Below are positions 1 to 10,945 of a DNA stretch of 15,837 nucleotides, piece by piece. A program made the position numbers and the translations under genes. Numbering within the stretch: position 1 is the first letter of the stretch; each line of letters starts with the position of its first letter. This DNA is from Ophiocordyceps camponoti-saundersi (nom. inval.) (taxonomy: Eukaryota; Ascomycota; Sordariomycetes; Hypocreales; Ophiocordycipitaceae), in NCBI GenBank assembly GCA_003339415.1, contig PDHQ01000563.1:1-15837 (forward strand), read 5' to 3'. The notes below the pieces were generated by a model. That model was not told where the DNA came from. It saw nothing but the letters and a program-made list of their open reading frames with translations, and ran no database searches.

Positions 1-126
1 TTATATTTATATTTATATTTATATTTATATTTATATTTATATTTATATTTATATTTATATTTATATTTATATTTATATTTATATTTATATTTATATTTAT
101 ATTTATATTTATATTTATATTTATAT
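1..126. repeat. (TTATAT)n hexamer microsatellite
   Basis: Twenty-one uninterrupted copies of TTATAT, ending where the sequence changes to TAAG at 127. The array begins at the first base, so its true length is unknown. With the different octamer tract at the other end, it may mark a place where assembly stopped. Confidence 0.97.
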
Positions 127-1437
127 TAAGTATTTACTTTAATATAAATATAAAATTATAAAATTAAATATTTTAAAATCTTTATAATAAATATTATAAC
201 TTATATAACTTAATATAAATAAGTTCTTATAGCTTAAATTATAATATTTAACTTTTAAAGCTAAAAAATATTAATTAATTTAACTTATAAAATTAATTAA
301 AATTATTTATATTAAATATAAGTTTTTAATTAAATATAAAATTTCTAATTTTTATAATATATATTATAATAATAATAATTTATACGCTAATATACCTTAT
401 ATAGCTTAGAACTATCTTATATATATTCTAAGAGGGGGAAAAACTAAAAAACTTAAAGTAAAACCTTTTCTTTAAGCGTTACCTTAGCTTTAGGTTAAAC
501 CCCGCCTATACCCGGCATTTTATATATTTAATAAGTTAAGTATTAACTAATAATTTAGAAGCTAATATTTCCCCTAAAATAAACTTTATAATAATAAAAA
601 TATATATAAACTAAGTTTAATATAAAGTTTATATAGCTTACTTATTCTCTTAGCTATTATTACTATTATAAACTAAATCCTTATATTTAATTAAAATAAC
701 TTTAATAATTTAATCTATTAAGGCCTTATTAATATAGCTTAAAAATATATAAAGGTTTTATTATCTTATAATAAACTTTATAATAGCTAATTTTAAAAAA
801 TAGCTAAATTATTATAATAAAGCTATAAATAAATATAAAATTAAAGTTAAAAAAGAGGGTATTATTATATTCGCTTTTTAATATTTTTATTTTAGCTATT
901 ATTTATTTTTAATTAGCGCTAAAAAGGAAGGAGGGGTAATATATATAAAATTCTAGTTTATAAATTTTTAAGGTTAAGTAATATATATATTTTTCGCTTA
1001 GTTTTATATTACTCTTATTTTAAAGTAAAGTTAACTTTACTTAAAGTAAAATTTTTAATAAAAAAAGTAATAATATAATTTTTTCTTATAAGCTATAAAA
1101 TAAGTAAATTTACTTTTTATATATAAAGTAATAAAATATTTATTATATTATAACTTTACTATATAATATTTTATAATATATTTAAATTAGTAATATTTAA
1201 AATATTACTAAGGTTAAATTTTTAATATATATAGTTTAATATTAAAAATCTTTACTTATATTATTATATTTTTATTATAAATTTTATTTATATCTACTAC
1301 GCTATTAATAATAATTATTAAAAAACTTTACTAAGTTTTAAAATAATATTTTTTTATATATAATTATATTATTAAAATTTTATTTTATAACTTAATCTTT
1401 TTCTAAAAAGCTTCCTTATTATTTTATTATAAAGCTT
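127..1437. other. RIP-mutated AT-rich flank, no gene recognised
   Basis: Very AT-rich DNA, rich in TpA, with a single CpA (about 516) and no TpG that I can find. No reading frame on either strand shows a recognisable protein motif. A slightly GC-richer patch lies near 430-520. It contains short palindromes (1023-1042 and 1102-1115). It is probably old, heavily mutated repeat DNA into which the gypsy element inserted, but no family can be named. Confidence 0.7.
1023..1042. repeat. 20-bp perfect palindrome
   Basis: The arm AAGTAAAGTT is followed directly by its reverse complement AACTTTACTT. A second, 14-bp perfect palindrome (AAGTAAA/TTTACTT) lies at 1102-1115. They share the AAGTAAA core and may be remnants of a small inverted-repeat element. 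In such AT-rich DNA a chance origin cannot be excluded. Confidence 0.6.
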
Positions 1438-1603
1438 TATAAGGGATTCGGGCTACGCCCGAATAGCTAAGTTACGTAAGGGGTGCTTAGTTAAGTCCGC
1501 GCGTATAATAGGCGCGGGGTATATATAAATATATACGATTAGTTAGCGATAGGCGCGGGACGGGCGCGGGCTATATACGGACTCTAACCCTAAATACATA
1601 TAC
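1438..1603 (+). repeat. 5' LTR, left part (interrupted)
   Basis: Aligns without gaps to 12603-12768, with about 23 mismatches in 166 positions. Most mismatches are transitions, and seven are CG here against TA in the 3' copy. The start is set at TATAAGGG, presumably from an original TG terminus. The match ends near 1603, where the nested element begins. The perfect hairpin at 1446-1464 lies just inside the end. Confidence 0.88.
1446..1464. repeat. Hairpin at the LTR start
   Basis: An 8-bp perfect inverted repeat, ATTCGGGC-tac-GCCCGAAT. The 3' LTR has the same hairpin at 12611-12629 as ATTTAGGC-tac-GCCTAAAT. Both arms changed CG to TA, so pairing is preserved although the sequence differs. 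Confidence 0.9.
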
Positions 1604-1639
1604 TATATATATATCTTATATTACTCTAGGGACCTATAA

Positions 1640-1970
1640 GGTATCTAGGCATATAGAGGGTAAGAAGAGGGGAAAAACCGGGCCGGGCTCGGGGGAAAAC
1701 CCCTTACTAAGTAGTCGGTAGCTAGTAAGGTAAGAATAGTAAGTAGGGAGAGGGTGCTATAGCGGGCCTTATACTAAGCCGCTAGGTCGTAGTAGCGGGT
1801 TTAGGGTAAATTAAGCCGGGGTCTAGGGGTCGCTAAGATAAAAGCGGCCGCGAACCTTAGCTACGGAAGGGTAAATATAAGCTAGAACCCTAGTAAAGGA
1901 AGGAGGTATATATTATTATAAAGTAAAGAGGTATATACTGGTATATACCGTGGCGCCTTATAATTAATAA
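1640..1970. other. GC-richer CpG-containing block at the left edge of the nested element
   Basis: Contains G/C runs such as CCGGGCCGGGCTCGGGGG and several CpGs, in strong contrast to its surroundings, and no clear reading frame. It resembles a retroelement untranslated region whose original sequence had few CpA/TpG sites and so kept its GC. Four or five of the window's rare surviving CpA/TpG sites are here (near 1650, 1755, 1939, 1951). Function is not assignable from sequence alone. Confidence 0.5.
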
Positions 1971-2459
1971 GTAAGCTACTATAAAATATAAAATTTTATA
2001 GCTTATATAGCGCGAGGCCTTTTTTCTTCGTAAATAATATTAATTTTAATTTTCCTTATTATAATAATAATAGCCCGTAACTATAATATAAAAACTAATA
2101 ATAAATAGGCTACGCCTTATAATAATTATATTTTTAAACTTACTTAGGACCGCGTTCGCTATTTATACGCTAGCTATTAAGATTAGCTAAGTAAATTACG
2201 CCTTATTTAAGCTATATATTAATAAAATTAAGCTAATATTTAGTAGCCGTAAACGCGCGTATATATATTACTTATATTTAGATAAATTTTACTTATATAT
2301 TTATATATTTTTAGCTTAAAGATAACGCTATAAAGCTATATATTATATAAGCTAAGCGTTATAATAAATAATAAAAATTTAGAGAGGTATAAGCTATAGC
2401 TAAGGAGAATCTTACCTTAATTTAAAATTTAAGCTAAAGCTATACTTATAAAAATATAG

Positions 2460-3860
2460 TTAAGGTAAAGAACGCCTTAAAGGGTATCTATATTAAAGTT
2501 ATAAAAGAGGTAAAGAAGGCGGAGGGAGAGGGGGGGGAGATATCTATCTCTATACTTAAGTTAATTTACGCTACCTTAAAGTAAGTTAACGCCCGTATTA
2601 ATTAATAAACTTTAAGCTTTATAAGTATAGCTTATAATATACTAAACTTAGGTAAGAAAATAGCGGTAATACTTAAAAAGCTAAGAGGGCTAGCTTAGGC
2701 TCCGCTTAAGGTAAAAGTAAACGCGATTTATAAAATAAGCGAGACGCGTAAGCTAGTAATAACGAAGTTTACTAAAGCGGCGCTTATAGCGCTTTTAAAA
2801 GGTAAAGGTAAGAGATAAATATCTCCTATTATAATCTAAACGCGCTTTACTAAGAAGAAAGCCCGCGCCGCGCTTAAAACTCTTACGATTATATTAAATA
2901 TAGATAATAATAATAATAACTTATTACCTATTCCTATTATTAACTTAGAGTATTTATATCTCGCTAAGGTATACCTTAAGGAGAGCGAGGGAGGGAGCTT
3001 ACGCTAAGTTAGTTTCGGTAATAATAAAGTTTTAAAATTAGAGGCTACGCTAGCGCCGAATATAATAAAGATAGGCCTAACTAGTAAAGGGGTAGCTAAG
3101 TTATTTACGGTAAAAGAGACCCCGGTTAAGGCGGCGGCCGCTATAGCGGCTACTAATATTTACGCGGCTATAGTAAACTATAATACTATTATAGTAAAGA
3201 TAGATTTAGCTAAGTTTTATATTTTTTAAACGCTTAAAGTCGCCTTACCTTAAGCTACTTAGTAAGCTAGTATTAGCTAGGAGTTTTAGTTAGTTAGTTT
3301 TTAACGTAACTTACCTTTTACTAACTTAAAGTTATTAAAGAAATATAAACTTAAGCTATACCTTAGTAAAGTATTAAGAAGGTATAGGGGGCTCCGCGGT
3401 TATAAGCTATTACCGAAATATTTAGAAATTTTAAGGTTAAATAAGTTATTCCTTAATAAGGATAATAAATTAACGCCGATAATAACTATTCTTAGTAGTA
3501 CGCGGCCCGCCGCTATGCCAGATCTTATCGTTACTTTAAGCTTATTTTAACGATAAGTAACTTTACTTAAGCTAGTTATTACTTTAAGCTTATTATAATA
3601 GTAAGTAACCGCTCCGTAGCTAACTATTACGCTAAACTTATTATAAGCTACCGCGCTAACGGTAACTCTAAGTAAAACGCGCCTCGCCCTAAGTTTTAAT
3701 AGCTTTACGCTAAGTAAACTTACGTTATAAGGCCGGCGTTAGTTTATAGTTACTTTTACTAATAAGGCGGCTAGAAAAGTTAAGGAGTTATTAGATAAGG
3801 GAGAAGATAAAGATTTAAACCTAGTAAACGTAAATTCCTTTAAGATATAGAGTAGATTAT
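2460..3860 (+). pseudogene. Degenerate plus-strand ORF, possible LINE ORF1/Gag-like protein
   Basis: One reading frame (codon starts equal 2 modulo 3) runs about 460 codons with only TAA/TAG stops, as expected if Gln and Trp codons were hit by RIP. It has a Lys/Glu-rich N-terminal part (about 2480-2560), a long mixed middle, a Thr/Leu/Gln-rich tandem repeat (3531-3674), and a charged stretch near 3770-3830 (AARKVKELLDKGEDKDL). No catalytic domain or family motif is visible. Its position behind a GC-rich head would suit an ORF1-type nucleic-acid-binding protein, but this is inference. Over about 3380-3790 a minus-strand frame has fewer stops, so the coding strand is not certain. Confidence 0.35.
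3531..3674. repeat. Three 48-bp tandem repeats
   Basis: Units start at 3531, 3579 and 3627, the first two with TTACTTTAAGCTTATT and the third with TTACGCTAAACTTATT. The period is exactly 48 bp (16 codons), so the array keeps the frame on both strands. On the plus strand it would encode a 16-residue Thr/Leu/Gln-rich unit (Leu codons may derive from Pro), like a flexible linker. An inverted repeat CTTATCGTT/AACGATAAG (3524-3532 and 3549-3557) overlaps the first unit. Confidence 0.7.
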
Positions 3861-3949
3861 AAATAAGGTAGGTAAATTAATAATATTATAATTACGGTAA
3901 TTTACGTAAGATAAGGCTATATCTAGCCTTAGTTAAACTTAAAAATATT

Positions 3950-6076
3950 AGTATAAAGAATATTAGTAAGCTAGAATTAGTATAAGTTAGTATATTAGAG
4001 TATTTACTTTATAATTATAGTTACTAATAAGTAGCGGTTAAGCTTTAGTTATAGTCCGGTATTAAAAAAAATAAGCTAAGGTAATTTATAGCACTATTTA
4101 ACTAGTTAAAGGTATTAAAAAAGTAAATAGTAAGTATTCTTTAGTTCGGTACTATACTAATATAAAGGGAAGACTATTTCTAATATACGCTTATAAAAAA
4201 GGAACTCTTTAAAACTAATTTTACTTATACGGAGTTACGTAATTATAGTGCTAATATATTTCGGTAAGTTTTTATATTTTTTAAGCGATTTCGCCTTATT
4301 AAAATAAAGTAGGAAGTTAGAAGGAAATAAAGTAAGCTTAGAATATCTTATATATAGCTAGTTTTTAGAGTCCTCTTATTATACTTTTTAGTCCTAGCGG
4401 AGAAAGTTTATCGTAAACTTCTTATTAAGGGGTAATATATCGTATCTTATCTATATTCGAACTTAATATATATATTCCTTTAATAGCTACCTAGCTCTTT
4501 ATCGTTTTATTAGTTAATAAGGGGGGAAGCGCGATAGGAACCTTAAGATATTTTTAGAGGCGGTCCGGATCTTATCTAATATTATTATATCCTCTAAGCG
4601 GCGGAGGGTATTAATCTTCCTTTTATTTAAGTAAAGATTAAATAAGGGAACTTAAAACTTAGCCTTAAAGTAATAAATAAGCGTAGCCTTATAAGCTTTA
4701 AGTACTATCTTAAGATATCGTAACTATTTTAATCTTAAAGCTTTAGCTAAGCTTAGTAGGTTTCCGCCCGTAAAAATAATAATATAGAATATAATAATAA
4801 TATACGCGATAAATAATTAGATAACTTTTATATAAAATTCGTAAGCTTAAGTAAAAAGGTAATCTTAGGTAAAGGCGGATAAAAGGGAAAAAGCGAGGTT
4901 TTAGTAAAAAAGCTTAGTATATATAATTCGTAGATAAGGTTTTTATTATAGCTACTAATAAATCTAAACGCTTAAAAATCTTATTTTAGAAATAGGGTAA
5001 ATTTAGTAATCTTTTAGTTAAACCGGGTTTATCTTTAAAATACGCTTCCGGGAAAAATATATAAGCTTACTTTTCTCTAGTCTAAATTCTATACTATAAT
5101 CGCACGCTTATTATTCGTATATTACCTATATAGCTTAAAGCTATCTTATAATTATCTTAAAGTTAGGCCTAATATTAAGAAAGTTTATATTATCTACGAA
5201 ACTAATTACTTATATTCCTTTCTTATATATTAGCTAGTTATAAAGTAAGGCTATATATAGGATAAATAAAATAGCGGAAAGCGGCGAACTTTAAGGAACT
5301 TTAATCTTAATCTAATATAGTTCCGAAATCTTATTATTAAAATAAAATTAGGAGGTACGGTCTTATAAGTAGCTACTAAGGAAAGCTAAAATTTAGTCTA
5401 GGAATCTTAGATACTTAAATTCGGCGATAAGTTTATTATAGTATATAGTATTAAACGCTCCCTTAATATTAAGTTATAGGAAAAACGCTACTCCTTTCCT
5501 AGCCTAAGTAGCTTAAATAAGCTTAGTAATTATAAGGATAGCTAGCTTTATAAACCGGTTCCGCTTATTACCTATCTAGCCCTTAGGGAGGAGTTAGTAT
5601 AACTTTATAGCCTTAGTAATTCGTCGTCTTACTATAGTTTTTAGGATTTTGCCTAAGTAATATAATAAGGATATAAGCTTATAGGCACCTACCTCTCGGT
5701 AAGCCTCTAGTTTCTTTCCGGACTTATATAGAACGATTACGATAGCGGACCGTAGCTAGGGCGGAAAATAACTAAATTATATATACGCTTAGAAGATAAT
5801 AGCTAGCTAAGTAGTAAAGATAGGGTAATATATCTTAAGAAATCTAGCGGGAATATTATCTACTTTAGCTACCTTCTAGGAGGTTATTAACTTAAGTATT
5901 ATAAAAATATCGGTCTAAGTAATCTTAATATTAACGGAGAACTTAAGTTTAGGCGGTTTAGTATCGGTTAGGGGCACGCTACGGAGCTAAGGAAAGAACC
6001 GATTAGCTAAGATATCGGCTTTAGCTATATAGCTATTGGCCTAAGATTTATCGGTTATTCTTAGCGTAGGGAGATA
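3950..6076 (-). pseudogene. Tad-like LINE ORF2 remnant: reverse transcriptase, 5'-truncated, RIP-inactivated
   Basis: A single minus-strand frame holds the landmarks of a non-LTR reverse transcriptase in order: KVDNIPARFL (5837-5866, family KAPG-DGIP), SGKK (5711-5722), a YRPISLL-LGKILE-like block (5632-5684), NIKGAFN (5450-5470, family DIKGAFD), SPLSAILFILYIA (about 5249-5287), and FVDN (5189-5200, the FVDD active site with Asp changed to Asn). Further on are the thumb region, an AYKAT motif (4675-4695), and a terminal His/Cys-type segment around 4109-4132, now Tyr. Codon positions at 5866, 5470, 5287, 5200 and 4132 are all in phase, so there are no net indels over 1.7 kb. Stops stand where Gln or Trp is expected. 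The endonuclease domain and ORF1 that precede RT in Tad elements are absent: the element ends at the LTR border, as 5'-truncated LINE copies do. The exact C-terminus and 3' end are not determinable. Confidence 0.85.
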
Positions 6077-6172
6077 GACTAGATCCTAAGTATATATATT
6101 ATATATACCTTAAAACCTCTTAAGTTATTTTATATTAATAAAGTTAGCTTCTTATAAATATTAAGAAATATA
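6074..6172 (+). repeat. 5' LTR, right part
   Basis: Aligns to 12742-12841 with one indel and scattered transitions. The shared core AAGTTATTTTATATTAATAA is identical. Both copies end in AAGAAATATA, presumably from an original ...CA terminus, after which the sequences diverge. Here the 5' copy is the more mutated one: TTATA for CCGTA and TTAGC for TCAGC, the reverse of the left part. Confidence 0.87.
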
Positions 6173-6188
6173 GGACCTTTATAATAGA

Positions 6189-7190
6189 ATAATTTTAATT
6201 ATAAATAACTTTAATATTTAATAAGCTATTATCGCCTAGCTCTTAGAGTAGTAAGCTACTATCGCGGAGCTTTAAAGCTTTATATACTAATAATACTAAT
6301 TTATATAGCTCCTTAAGTAATAATAATTATAACCCCGCTATAAGCCGCTACTTTTTAAATTATTATTTAATAATAATAAGGACCTTTTTCTAATATAGCG
6401 CTCCCTTATATCTTATAAGCTATAAGCGGACTAAGCCTTTATTAGTACCGCTTATAACTAATAAGTATTTTTATATTAATATTTATTTTTTATAATTTAA
6501 GCTAAGGTAGCCTTATTTTTTAAGTAAGGTATTAAGTATAAGTATAACCTTAACTATTTCCTAAGTTACCTTAATATTATATTTACTAACTTATATTAGC
6601 GCTAGATAGCTATAATAAAGCTTAAATATTTTATATAAAGCGCTTCTAAGTTTTTCTCTAATTTCCTTATTTATTTTAAAGCTAAGCTTACTTTAATAAA
6701 TAATATTAAATAAGCTAATAAAATTAAAATTATACGCCTCTATTATACCTTTATACTAGCTTTTCGCTAATATTATATAAGGCGTAATATTCTTTTAATT
6801 AAGTATATTATCCCTATTATTAAGATTTACGCTATTACCGTAAATATTAAGTTTTTCCGCTTTAAAAATAAAAGCCGGACGCTTTTACTTTCCGCTCCTA
6901 AGCTATCTTAAGATACCCTAATAATTAATATATATTAAACCGGCACCTAGCCGCGCTTTAATAAATATAGTAGCCCTCCTTTTTAAAGCTAGAATAGTTA
7001 TAATAATAAGATTTATTATTAGGTAATTAAGGCTAATAATAATAAGATTATAAAGCGGCGCGCTAAGAGCTACTATTTTTACTATAGCGGTACCGGCTAT
7101 TTTTTACGCGAATATAAGCTTAATCCTCCCTTACTAGCCTTTTTAGTTTATTTTATAGATATTATAAAAAAGGAGGAGAACCCCGCCTTA
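6189..7190 (+). pseudogene. Degenerate gag of the Ty3/gypsy element
   Basis: The frame with codon starts divisible by 3 begins just after the 5' LTR. ATA codons at 6189 or 6201 could be former ATG starts. Near 6234-6275 it reads as a Leu/Glu-rich segment with stops at expected Gln positions, as in the coiled-coil N-terminus of fungal Gag. At 7074-7115 the pattern Y-x2-Y-x4-Y-x4-Y around SGTG is a CCHC zinc knuckle in which every Cys and His codon has become Tyr (TGT or CAT to TAT). The knuckle would bind RNA in the particle. Pol lies in another frame (minus 1 relative to gag), so the original may have used frameshifting or separate ORFs. The gag end is approximate. Confidence 0.75.
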
Positions 7191-7359
7191 AATTAGGGAA
7201 ATAAATCCCTTTTATACTAAGTCTCCTATAAAGGGAGGACTCTTATAATAATATTACTTATAGAATATTAGATAATTATTTTATAAATATTAATTAAAAT
7301 ATAAACTCGCCTCCTCTTTTTCTTCTTATATTTATAAATTTTACTTTTTTTATTATTAT

Positions 7360-10300
7360 ATAAGCGAATAATAGTTATAATTACTATATTATTATAAGCG
7401 AATCTTTTATATAGCGCTATTAGCTTAAGTAAATTCCCCTTTTTTACTTATAAATAATTTATATTATTATATAAATATATCGCTAATAGCGCGTACGCTT
7501 TAAGCTATATTTATTTATCCGCTACCTTATCTATTTTATAGCTAATATTAATAGCTAATAATTACTTATAATAGCGTATATAATTTTAAGCTTTACTTAG
7601 GACTTAATCCTTAGCTTATTTTAGATAGCGCGTAATAATATCTCGCTATATTTTAGTAAGCGGGAAATTATAGTTTACTTTACTAGTAAATTAGTTATCT
7701 TATACTCCGAATTTTAGTAAATTACTTACCTTATTATAGCTATCCTTAGCTCCGTCTTTATAGCCTTTATTTATTATAAATTTTAGTAATATACTAGTTA
7801 TTAGTTCCTCGCTATTAGCTTATAAGATATCTTTTATATTTTATATATTATAACCTTTACCTTAATTATAGGCCTTTTTTTATTTTTTAAAATATTAGAT
7901 TTTACTAACTTATTTAATAAGGAGAAAGCTAATATCTTACCCCCTTATTATAGTAATTATAACTACTATATTTAACTCCGCTAAGAATTTAATAATTCCT
8001 TACCTTTTTTACTTTAAAGCTTACTTTATAATATACCTTATAAATATCTCCTTAAGGTTTAGAAATAGATTATTAACTTAATAAATAAAAAATAGATCTA
8101 CGCTAGCTTATTATCCGCGGCCGCCCTTATCTTACTTATAAAAAAGCTAAGAGGCGGGTAGCGCTTTTATATTAATTATCGCGCCTTAAATAAGGTAATA
8201 AAGTAAGATTATTATCCTTTTTTACTTATTAAGAAAACGCTTTATAGCTTTTTAAATATTTATTAGTTTATAAAATTTAATATTTATATTACTTTTTATA
8301 AGCTTCGTATTATAAAAAGCGAGAAATATTTTATAGCTTTCTATACTTAATTTAGTTTATTCGAATACCTTATTTACTCTTTTAGCCTTATAGGAGCGCC
8401 CGCTATATTCTAGTATTATATTAATATTACCCTTAGTAACTTCTTAAAGTATTTTACTATAATATATTTAAATAATATCCTTATTTATTTAGAAAGTTCT
8501 TATTCTAATTATTAGTATAAGGTACGCGTTATACTCTTATATTTTTATTAAGCTAAGCTTTTCCTTAATTTTAATAAATATAACTTTACTATTTATAAAG
8601 TTAAGTATTTAGGGTTTATTATCTATATTAGTAAAAAAATATAGCTAAACCTTACTAAAGTTTTTATAATTTTAAAATAGGAGGCGCTAACTTATATCTA
8701 AAGCGTATATAATTTTCTTAAGTTTATTAATTTCTATTATAATTTTATACTTTACTTTTTAAACTTTATAGCCTCCTTAGTTAAGCTTACGAAATATAGC
8801 GCGCTTTTCTACTAAACTAATAAGTATTAGCTTATTTTCGATATACTTAAGTTTATATTTATCTTTACCCCTATCTTTACTTAGTAAAATTTAAACTATA
8901 ATATTATTATTAAAGCTAACTATTCCGGTAAGGCTATTAGTAAGTATTTTTCTTAGTTTAGCTTAAACTATATTTTTTAGCTTATTATATATTACTTTAA
9001 GAAACTTTTACTTATAAAATAAAATTATATAATTTATAATAAAAAGCTTCTTACTATTATTTTTTACCTTAAAGCGTAATTTATTAAATTATATAATATT
9101 ATATAGCTATTCTTTATCTTTATAAATTATAAAGCTTTAAAATATTTTATTACGCTTAAAGCTTTAATAAAATATTAAGCGTATTAGGCTAAGATATTTA
9201 CTTTTTTTAACTTCCGCTTTTAGTATTATTTTAGCGCGTAGGCGTTATAGCCTAATACGCTCTCCTAGTAAGAATAGGATCGCCGCGGGATAGAGGAGCG
9301 CTTTAGTTAGATTATATAGCCCGTATTTATTTACTTTTTTAAGTTATAGCTAGTTTAATCTAGCCTAGCCTTATCTTAGTTCTTTATAGCTATATTTTTT
9401 ACTTAAGATACCTTAGCCCCTTTTTATAATAAAACTTTATAAAACTTTTAGTTAGAAGCTTTTTATACTAATTCCTTTTATTATATACGTTATTAAATAG
9501 TTTAGTTAAGCGCTTAGAAGTTTCTATTAGAGGTAAGTATTTATAAGTAAGTTATAAACTATTTTATCTTTACTTATAAATAGTTATAATTCTAAAGCTA
9601 TTTTTAGGTTCTTAAGTAAGAACCCTTAATTATTATACTTATCTAATAAACTTATAATTCCTTTATAATAAAATATTTTAATAAGAATATTACTTTTATA
9701 TTTTTTTAACGCGAGTTTTACTAAGATAGTATATTTATAAATATAGTATATTTTATTTATAACTATTATTATTATAAAGATTACTTTAATTATTAGCGCT
9801 ATTAAGGGTTATTTTAGCCGCTACCTTTTTTTAAATAGTTTTAAATAACCTTTTCTATAAACTTTATAACTAAGCTACCCGCCGCCTTAAAATCCTAGCC
9901 TTATTTCTTAATAATTATTATAAATTACTTATTAAAATATATCTAGCTTAAAGTTATAATATTTATAAATATTAAGTAATATACTAAGCGCTTTATTTAG
10001 TACTAGTAATAATTTTATAGCTTTCTTTATAAGTTAATTTCTAATTACGGTTTTAATTAGATAAGCTACTTTTAGTTTATTTTCTATTATCTTACTAAGG
10101 TTAATAAGCTATTTTCTATAGCGTATTACCCCTAAACTAATAAAAGTATAAAATATATAAACTAAGAGGTATAAGCTATTCTCTATTATATAATCTTTTT
10201 CTTATAGTTTAACTAGCTACGCTACTTACTTACTTACTAGCTTACTTTAAATAATTAGGACTATTTTATAATAAATATTAGTCTTAACTATTTACTTTAT

Positions 10301-10945
10301 AGCTTTAATATTACTTTTCTTAACTAGCTAGCGGAGGCGGCTACTCTTATCTTTTCCCCGAAAAGCTAAACTATAGCGTTTATTTATTTTTTTTATAATA
10401 GCGTTAAATTAATATAAGCCTCTATTACCTAAGCTTAATAATAATAATAAGACTTTTTAAATAAGTTTTATTAGCTTATAGAATAGTTTTAAATTAATAA
10501 TTTTATATAGCTTAACTTTACTTATATATAATTTAACTATCTATCTTAAAAGCTTAATTACTTTAAAAGTAAGTATAAAGTAATAGCTATATTAACGCTA
10601 TTTACTATTATTTTTAATATATTACTTAATATTTACTTTACTTTTTATATTAACCTTATTAAGCGTGCTATTAGTAACCTTTTATTATCTTAGTTATTTA
10701 CTAACTCCTAGCTAAATCCCCTCCTTTATCTTTTTTACGATAACTTATCTCTTAATAAGTATAAAGTTAAGGAAATCCTTATTACGAAAAATACTAAAAG
10801 TTAGCGCTTATAAAATAAGATACTTTATTAATTTATTTTTATAAAATAAAAAAATTATATTATTTTAACTTAAAAGCTACTTAATAGCTTTAAATATTAT
10901 ATAATATTAAATTACTTTAAGTTTATATAAGGGGATATACGCTTT
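7360..10945 (+). pseudogene. Degenerate pol: protease?, RT, RNase H, integrase, chromodomain
   Basis: One frame (codon starts 2 modulo 3) spans all domains. A possible protease site (D-x-G-C-like) is at 7364-7378. RT runs about 8042-8900: NYRALNKV near 8174, GAPAIF at 8393-8410, and YLNN at 8465-8476 where active enzymes have YLDD. RNase H runs about 8900-9280, with the first catalytic Asp now Asn at 8918. The integrase zinc-finger histidines and cysteines (9653, 9674, 9764, 9773) are all Tyr. The integrase triad is Asn 9860, Asn 10043 and Lys 10151, with exactly 35 residues between the last two, matching D-D-35-E. A GPY/F-like module lies near 10580-10680. A chromodomain at about 10760-10920 has its Trp codons turned to TAA. 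Such chromodomains steer integration to marked chromatin. The frame is indel-free from about 8040 to the end. Protease is the weakest call and the N-terminal limit is uncertain. Confidence 0.92.

Larger units (their letters stand above)
1604..6076. mobile_element. Nested retroelement insertion splitting the 5' LTR
   Basis: This block lies exactly between the two halves of the 5' LTR. Its borders are flanked by related stretches, about 1580-1603 (core ACCCTAAATA) and about 6077-6100 (core TCCTAAGTAT). These both correspond to one place in the intact LTR, so they look like a roughly 20-bp target-site duplication, as LINEs make. The right half (about 3950-6076) encodes a Tad-like LINE reverse transcriptase on the minus strand, 5'-truncated at the right border. 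The left half (1604 to about 3900) has a GC-richer head and a degenerate plus-strand frame. Whether this is one rearranged LINE or two elements is not settled. Confidence 0.75.

Noticed and set aside
1584..1595. TAACCCTAAA, telomere-like, with TTAGGG near 1801
   Set aside because: Single copies only. The first lies inside the LTR and recurs in the 3' LTR, so it is part of the retroelement and not a telomere.
3884..4060. Possible CCHC zinc knuckles on the plus strand
   Set aside because: Spacing does not fit (no His-equivalent codon in the first, no final Cys-equivalent in the second), and the area is covered by the minus-strand LINE C-terminus.
4142..4760. Continuation of the plus-strand open frame past 4142
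   Set aside because: It overlaps the minus-strand LINE frame, which carries real RT and C-terminal motifs in phase. The plus frame here is a shadow.
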